Source of the DNA: PALSA-612 sp964595575 | GTDB taxonomy: Bacteria > Actinomycetota > Thermoleophilia > Gaiellales > Gaiellaceae | Direction of reading: 5' to 3' | DNA length: 64,000 bases | Assembly (NCBI GenBank): GCA_964595575.1 | Contig: CAZQRA010000001.1 | Location: 1-64,000 of the forward strand | Shown: in pieces, positions 60,792-64,000 of the stretch | Numbering within the stretch: the first letter of the stretch is position 1 | Layout: each line of letters begins with the position of its first letter | The notes under the pieces: model-generated | What the model was told of the DNA's origin: nothing | The model's input: the letters and a program-made list of their open reading frames with translations, nothing else | Databases searched by the model: none | Made by a program: the position numbers and the translations under genes

Positions 60792-62212
60792 ACCCACTGC
60801 GGAGCGTCGGCGCCACGCTCAGCCTGGCCCTGCTCCTGGTGGTGGCGGGGGCGCTGGCCATCGTCTTCCTGGTCGTCGCTCCCTCGCTCGAGAGCCGCCT
60901 TGTCGGTGCCAAGCTGTCGGCGCTCAAGCGGAGCGCTCCCACCCTGGCCCGTCAGTACCAGCGCAAGCCCTTCGACCCCGACTTCTTCGAGAACGCGGCT
61001 GCTGCCGTCAACGCCCGGGTGGTGCTGTTTCGCCCCCTCTCTCAGGCGCCGCCTGCTCTGAGTGTGATCGGGGACTCCCGTGGCGGCCTGAGTTCGGCCG
61101 ACGTCGAGGACGACCCCATAGCCCTCCAGGCCTCGCTCGCCCTGGAGCCGCGGAGCGGCGTGGTGGAGCGGGGCCGGGTCCGGTTCGCCGAGGCGGCGGT
61201 CCCGGTGGGCGGGGATGGGTCGGTTCTTCTCCTCTCCGCCTCCCTTCAGGAGGCGTTGGGGGTGGTCGGCTTGGTGAGGGAGCGCCTGCTCGTGGCCGGA
61301 GGGATCGTGCTCTTCATCGTGCTCATCGTGGGCTACGCGGGGGCATGGCTCTTCGCCCGGCGGATCCGGAAGCTCGAGCGGGCGGCGGAGCGCATCGCCG
61401 GCGGCCGCTTCGACCAACCCGTCGTCGACCTCGGTGCCGACGAGGTGGGCGAGCTGGCCCGGACGTTCGAGCGCATGCGGGTGCGGCTGGCCCAGCTCGA
61501 CCACGCCCGCCGGGAGTTCATCGCCAACGCCTCCCACGAGCTCCGTACTCCGCTCTTCTCGTTGGGGGGCTTCCTCGAGCTCTTGGACGACGAGGACCTG
61601 GACGCGGATACGCGGCACGAGTTCCTGGCCACCATGCGCGAGCAGGTGGCGCGGCTGGAGAAGCTCGCGACCGAGCTCCTCGACCTGTCGCGGCTGGACG
61701 CCGGCCAGCTCGAGCTGCGACGCGAGCCGGTGGTGCTCAAGGAGCTCGCCCGAGCGGTGGCCGAGGAGTTCGCAGCCGTCGCCCTCCGGAGCGGGCACGC
61801 GGTGACCGTGGAGGGCGACGAGGAGGCGATCGCGTTGGCCGACGAGCAGCGGTCGCTCCAGATCGTGAGGGTGTTGGTCGAGAACGCGCTCGTGCACACC
61901 CCCGCCGGCACGACGGTTCGCCTGCGCACGGCACGGGACTCGAGCGGCGTCTCCCTCATGGTCGAGGACGACGGGCCGGGCATCCCGGCCGAGGAGGCGC
62001 CGCAGGTGTTCGAGCGCTTCTACCGTGGCGAGGGCGCCCGGGCGTCGGGAAGCGGCCTCGGCCTGGCCATCGCTCGGGAGCTGGCTCGGCTCATGGGCGG
62101 GACCCTCCAGCTCGAGTCGCAGCCGGGGCGAACGGTGTTCACCTTGACCGTCCCCGCCCTGGGTCGCGTGCCCGAGCCCAGGTCGCCGCTCTTCGCCGGA
62201 GCCGGCCGGTAG
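60788..62212 (+). CDS. Sensor histidine kinase
   Basis: 474 aa. Two membrane helices (about 8-32 and 165-190) enclose an extracytoplasmic sensor of about 130 residues. A HAMP linker follows (FARRIRKLERAAERIAGGRFD), then HisKA with the phosphoacceptor His near 250 in ASHELRTPL, and HATPase_c with VLVENALVHTPAG (N box) and the G boxes VEDDGPGIP and GSGLGLAIA. Coupled to the response regulator by ATGA. The sensor domain shows no recognisable fold. Confidence 0.93.
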   Translation: MNPLRSVGATLSLALLLVVAGALAIVFLVVAPSLESRLVGAKLSALKRSAPTLARQYQRKPFDPDFFENAAAAVNARVVLFRPLSQAPPALSVIGDSRGGLSSADVEDDPIALQASLALEPRSGVVERGRVRFAEAAVPVGGDGSVLLLSASLQEALGVVGLVRERLLVAGGIVLFIVLIVGYAGAWLFARRIRKLERAAERIAGGRFDQPVVDLGADEVGELARTFERMRVRLAQLDHARREFIANASHELRTPLFSLGGFLELLDDEDLDADTRHEFLATMREQVARLEKLATELLDLSRLDAGQLELRREPVVLKELARAVAEEFAAVALRSGHAVTVEGDEEAIALADEQRSLQIVRVLVENALVHTPAGTTVRLRTARDSSGVSLMVEDDGPGIPAEEAPQVFERFYRGEGARASGSGLGLAIARELARLMGGTLQLESQPGRTVFTLTVPALGRVPEPRSPLFAGAGR

Positions 62213-62214
62213 GC

Positions 62215-62232
62215 CGTTTTCACGTGAAAACG
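62215..62232. other. parS-like centromere site
   Basis: An 18-bp perfect palindrome, CGTTTTCACGTGAAAACG, in the intergenic gap. Its inner 12 bases TTTCACGTGAAA equal the core of the consensus parS TGTTTCACGTGAAACA; the outer positions differ. It lies about 12 kb from parAB and 17 kb from the origin, where parS sites cluster in most bacteria. Confidence 0.6.
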
Positions 62233-62261
62233 AGCCGCTCGGCCCCGTCCGGGCGACCGGT

Positions 62262-63563
62262 ATGCTCGAGTCGCCTTCCCCCGCCATGCTGCACCTGGTC
62301 AACGTCGGTCACAAGTCCCTCTCCGACTACGCGTCGATCGTGGCCCGTGGCCAGATCGACGAGATTCGCCGCCTGGCTGCGCCCCTCGCGGCCAAGCGGG
62401 TTCTCCATCTCTCGGCTACGGCCTTCGGGGGCGGGGTGGCCGAGATCAACTACACCTTGGTACCCCTCATGGTGGACGTCGGCCTGGAGGCCGAGTGGCG
62501 GGTGATGCGTGGGCACGACGAGTTCTTCCAGGCTACGAAGACGATCCACAACGCCTTGCAGGGAAGCCCGGTCGGGCTCACCGGCGAGCAGAAGGAGCTG
62601 TACCGGCGGTACAACGCCGAGATCGCCCGCTACGTGGACGACGACTACGACTTCGTCATCGTGCACGATCCCCAGCCGGCGGCCGTGATCGCCGAGGTGG
62701 CCGAGACCACGGCGCGCTGGATCTGGCGCTGCCACATCGATCTCTCCTCGCCCAACCGGGAGGTCCTCGAGTTCCTGCTTCCGTGGATCTGCAGGTACGA
62801 CGCCGCCGTATTCCACCTCCCGGAGTACGTGCCCGCCGCTTCCGGCCTGCCGCCCGCCTACATCTGGCCGCCGGCTATCGATCCCCTCACGCCCAAGAAC
62901 ATGGCTCTACCCCCGGAGGACGCGGCCTACATCGTCGACCAGTTCGGGATCGACATCGGGCGGCCCCTCCTCACCCAGGTCTCGCGGTTCGATCCCTGGA
63001 AGGACCCCCTGGGGGTGATCGACGCCTACCGTCTGGTGAAGGAAGAGCGCCCCGAGGTCCAGCTCGCTCTGGTGGGCTCGATGGCCCACGACGATCCTGA
63101 GGGCTGGGACTACTACAGCCAGACCGTGGCCTACGCCGGCGACGACAGGGACATCTTCATCCTCTCCAACCTGAACAACGTGGGCTCGGTGGAGGTGAAC
63201 GCCTTCCAGGTGCACGCGGCGGCCGTGCTGCAGAAGTCGATCCGGGAAGGGTTCGGCCTGACCGTGAGCGAGGCGTTGTGGAAGGCGAAGCCCACGGTGG
63301 GCGGCAGGGTGGGCGGGATCCGCGTCCAGATCCAGGACGGAGTCACCGGCTGGCTGGTCGACAGCTCGAGCGAGTGCGCTCGTGCCTGCTTGGAGATCCT
63401 GGCCGACCCCGAGGAGGGAAGGCGGCGAGGGCTGCGGGGCAAAGAGCACGTGCGCAAGCACTTCCTCACCCCCCGCCTCCTGCGCGACTGGCTGGCCCTG
63501 TTCAACCGTCTGCTGGGAAACGACACAGCGGGGGTCGAGCTGTCGGTGGTGGCCGGGGTCTAG
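62262..63563 (+). CDS. GT4-family trehalose synthase-like glycosyltransferase (TreT type)
   Basis: 433 aa. It has the TreT-like opening VLHLSATAFGGGVAEI near 47-62, MRGHDEFFQATKTIHNALQG, WRCHIDLSSPN near 152-162, YIWPPAIDPLTPKN near 204, and the GT4 E-x7-E motif EGFGLTVSEALWKAKP. TreT makes trehalose from a nucleotide-sugar and glucose; related members use other acceptors. Another start, ATG 62286, is possible. It is followed by otsA, so this region appears devoted to trehalose, a compatible solute. Confidence 0.82.
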   Translation: MLESPSPAMLHLVNVGHKSLSDYASIVARGQIDEIRRLAAPLAAKRVLHLSATAFGGGVAEINYTLVPLMVDVGLEAEWRVMRGHDEFFQATKTIHNALQGSPVGLTGEQKELYRRYNAEIARYVDDDYDFVIVHDPQPAAVIAEVAETTARWIWRCHIDLSSPNREVLEFLLPWICRYDAAVFHLPEYVPAASGLPPAYIWPPAIDPLTPKNMALPPEDAAYIVDQFGIDIGRPLLTQVSRFDPWKDPLGVIDAYRLVKEERPEVQLALVGSMAHDDPEGWDYYSQTVAYAGDDRDIFILSNLNNVGSVEVNAFQVHAAAVLQKSIREGFGLTVSEALWKAKPTVGGRVGGIRVQIQDGVTGWLVDSSSECARACLEILADPEEGRRRGLRGKEHVRKHFLTPRLLRDWLALFNRLLGNDTAGVELSVVAGV

Positions 63564-63592
63564 CAGTCGGGTCTCCCCACGCCTCCCTGCCC

Positions 63593-63598
63593 TATACC
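63593..63598 (+). promoter_or_regulatory. Predicted -10 upstream of otsA
   Basis: TATACC ends eight bases before the GTG start at 63607, with no Shine-Dalgarno between, the same geometry as the promoters at 212-240 and 54183-54211. No clear -35. Confidence 0.25.
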
Positions 63599-63606
63599 CT
63601 GGCCCT

Positions 63607-64000
63607 GTGACTCGGCGCCGCCTCATCCTGGTCTCGAACCGGGGTCCCGTGGTCTACGACCGCGACCGCTCCGGGCGGCGGGTAGCGCGGAGAGGGGGAG
63701 GAGGTCTCGTGACTGCCCTGGGCGCAGCGGTCGCCCACCACGAGGTGACGTGGGTAGCGAGCGCGATCTCGGACGAGGACCGCCGGGTCTGCGAGGAGAC
63801 AGGAGGGCGGGCGATCGAGGAGCGCTCCCGCGACGGCGCCTGCTTCCGGCTCCGGCTCGTGGCCCACGAGCCCGAGGCCTACCGGCGCTTCTACGCCGTC
63901 GTCGCCAATCCCATGCTCTGGTTCATCCAGCACCGCCTCTGGGATCTCGCCCGGGCCCCGAGCCTGGACGAGGGGTTCCGGGAAGCCTGGGAGAGCGGGT
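63607..64000 (+). CDS. otsA: Trehalose-6-phosphate synthase (N-terminal part)
   Basis: 131 codons before the right edge. It opens LILVSNRGPVVYDRD, then RGGGGLVTALGAAV near 28-41 (the glycine-rich loop that binds the nucleotide sugar), and NPMLWFIQHRLWDLA near 102-116, all GT20 signatures. OtsA joins a nucleotide-glucose to glucose-6-phosphate. The start GTG 63607 is the only one giving the normal N-terminus. The rest of the gene is outside the window. Confidence 0.88.
   Translation, partial: MTRRRLILVSNRGPVVYDRDRSGRRVARRGGGGLVTALGAAVAHHEVTWVASAISDEDRRVCEETGGRAIEERSRDGACFRLRLVAHEPEAYRRFYAVVANPMLWFIQHRLWDLARAPSLDEGFREAWESG

Overview
High-GC DNA (about 70% by eye) covering a bacterial replication-origin region. 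The dnaA-dnaN-dciA-gyrB-gyrA order on the minus strand faces rpmH-rnpA-yidD-yidC-khpB-rsmG-parA-parB on the plus strand. Together with a futalosine menaquinone pathway, a sortase, an L,D-transpeptidase and a class A PBP, this suggests a deep-branching monoderm actinobacterium (Thermoleophilia-like). The taxonomy is inference only. Most genes run away from the origin at about 45.4-45.7 kb, and many neighbours share ATGA, GTGA or TGATG stop/start overlaps, which I used to fix starts. No mobile element, CRISPR array, rRNA operon or gene-free stretch over 300 bases was seen; the longest gap is the 295-base dnaA-rpmH origin region.

Layout. 0-8.4 kb: start of an aspartate-oxidase-like flavoprotein, a PAP2 phosphatase, a LysR regulator with its probable operator, and surface-sugar genes (DUF354, PglF/CapD-like dehydratase, DegT aminotransferase), then DedA and a secreted phosphodiester glycosidase. 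8.5-20.3 kb: a minus-strand respiratory run reading hemB, hemL, an unknown 182-aa protein, a 47-aa membrane protein, a UbiD decarboxylase, qcrA-qcrB-qcrC, menG, a polyprenyl diphosphate synthase, mqnE, mqnA and mqnC. These genes make heme, menaquinone and the menaquinol:cytochrome c oxidoreductase that uses both. 20.3-27.2 kb: an ABC-2 exporter, a degenerate LytM protein, YmdB phosphodiesterase, GT-C-like and GtrA membrane proteins, acylphosphatase and a CHRD protein. 27.2-32.2 kb: an ECF sigma factor translationally coupled to fabZ-fabH-fabD-fabG-fabF. 32.2-37.2 kb: a secreted amidase, an NfeD protease/slipin pair and a GalT-like transferase.

37.2-50.3 kb: the origin cluster. recF is missing between dnaN and gyrB, where a 33-codon ORF sits instead. 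parB is frameshifted by what looks like loss of one copy of a 12-bp repeat, and a tRNA-Ile gene lies antisense over its 3' end. 50.4-64 kb: DUF151 nuclease, L,D-transpeptidase, CPBP protease, HAD hydrolase, BtuF-like lipoprotein, PBP1A, MoeA, sortase, a degenerate M28 membrane protein, a two-component system, a parS-like palindrome and two trehalose genes (TreT-like and the start of OtsA).

Most worth checking: the parB lesion, CTG initiation of fabG and galT, the two uncharacterised proteins between the heme and quinone genes, the sigma factor-fab coupling, and a 13-bp motif shared by the origin and the gyrB leader.
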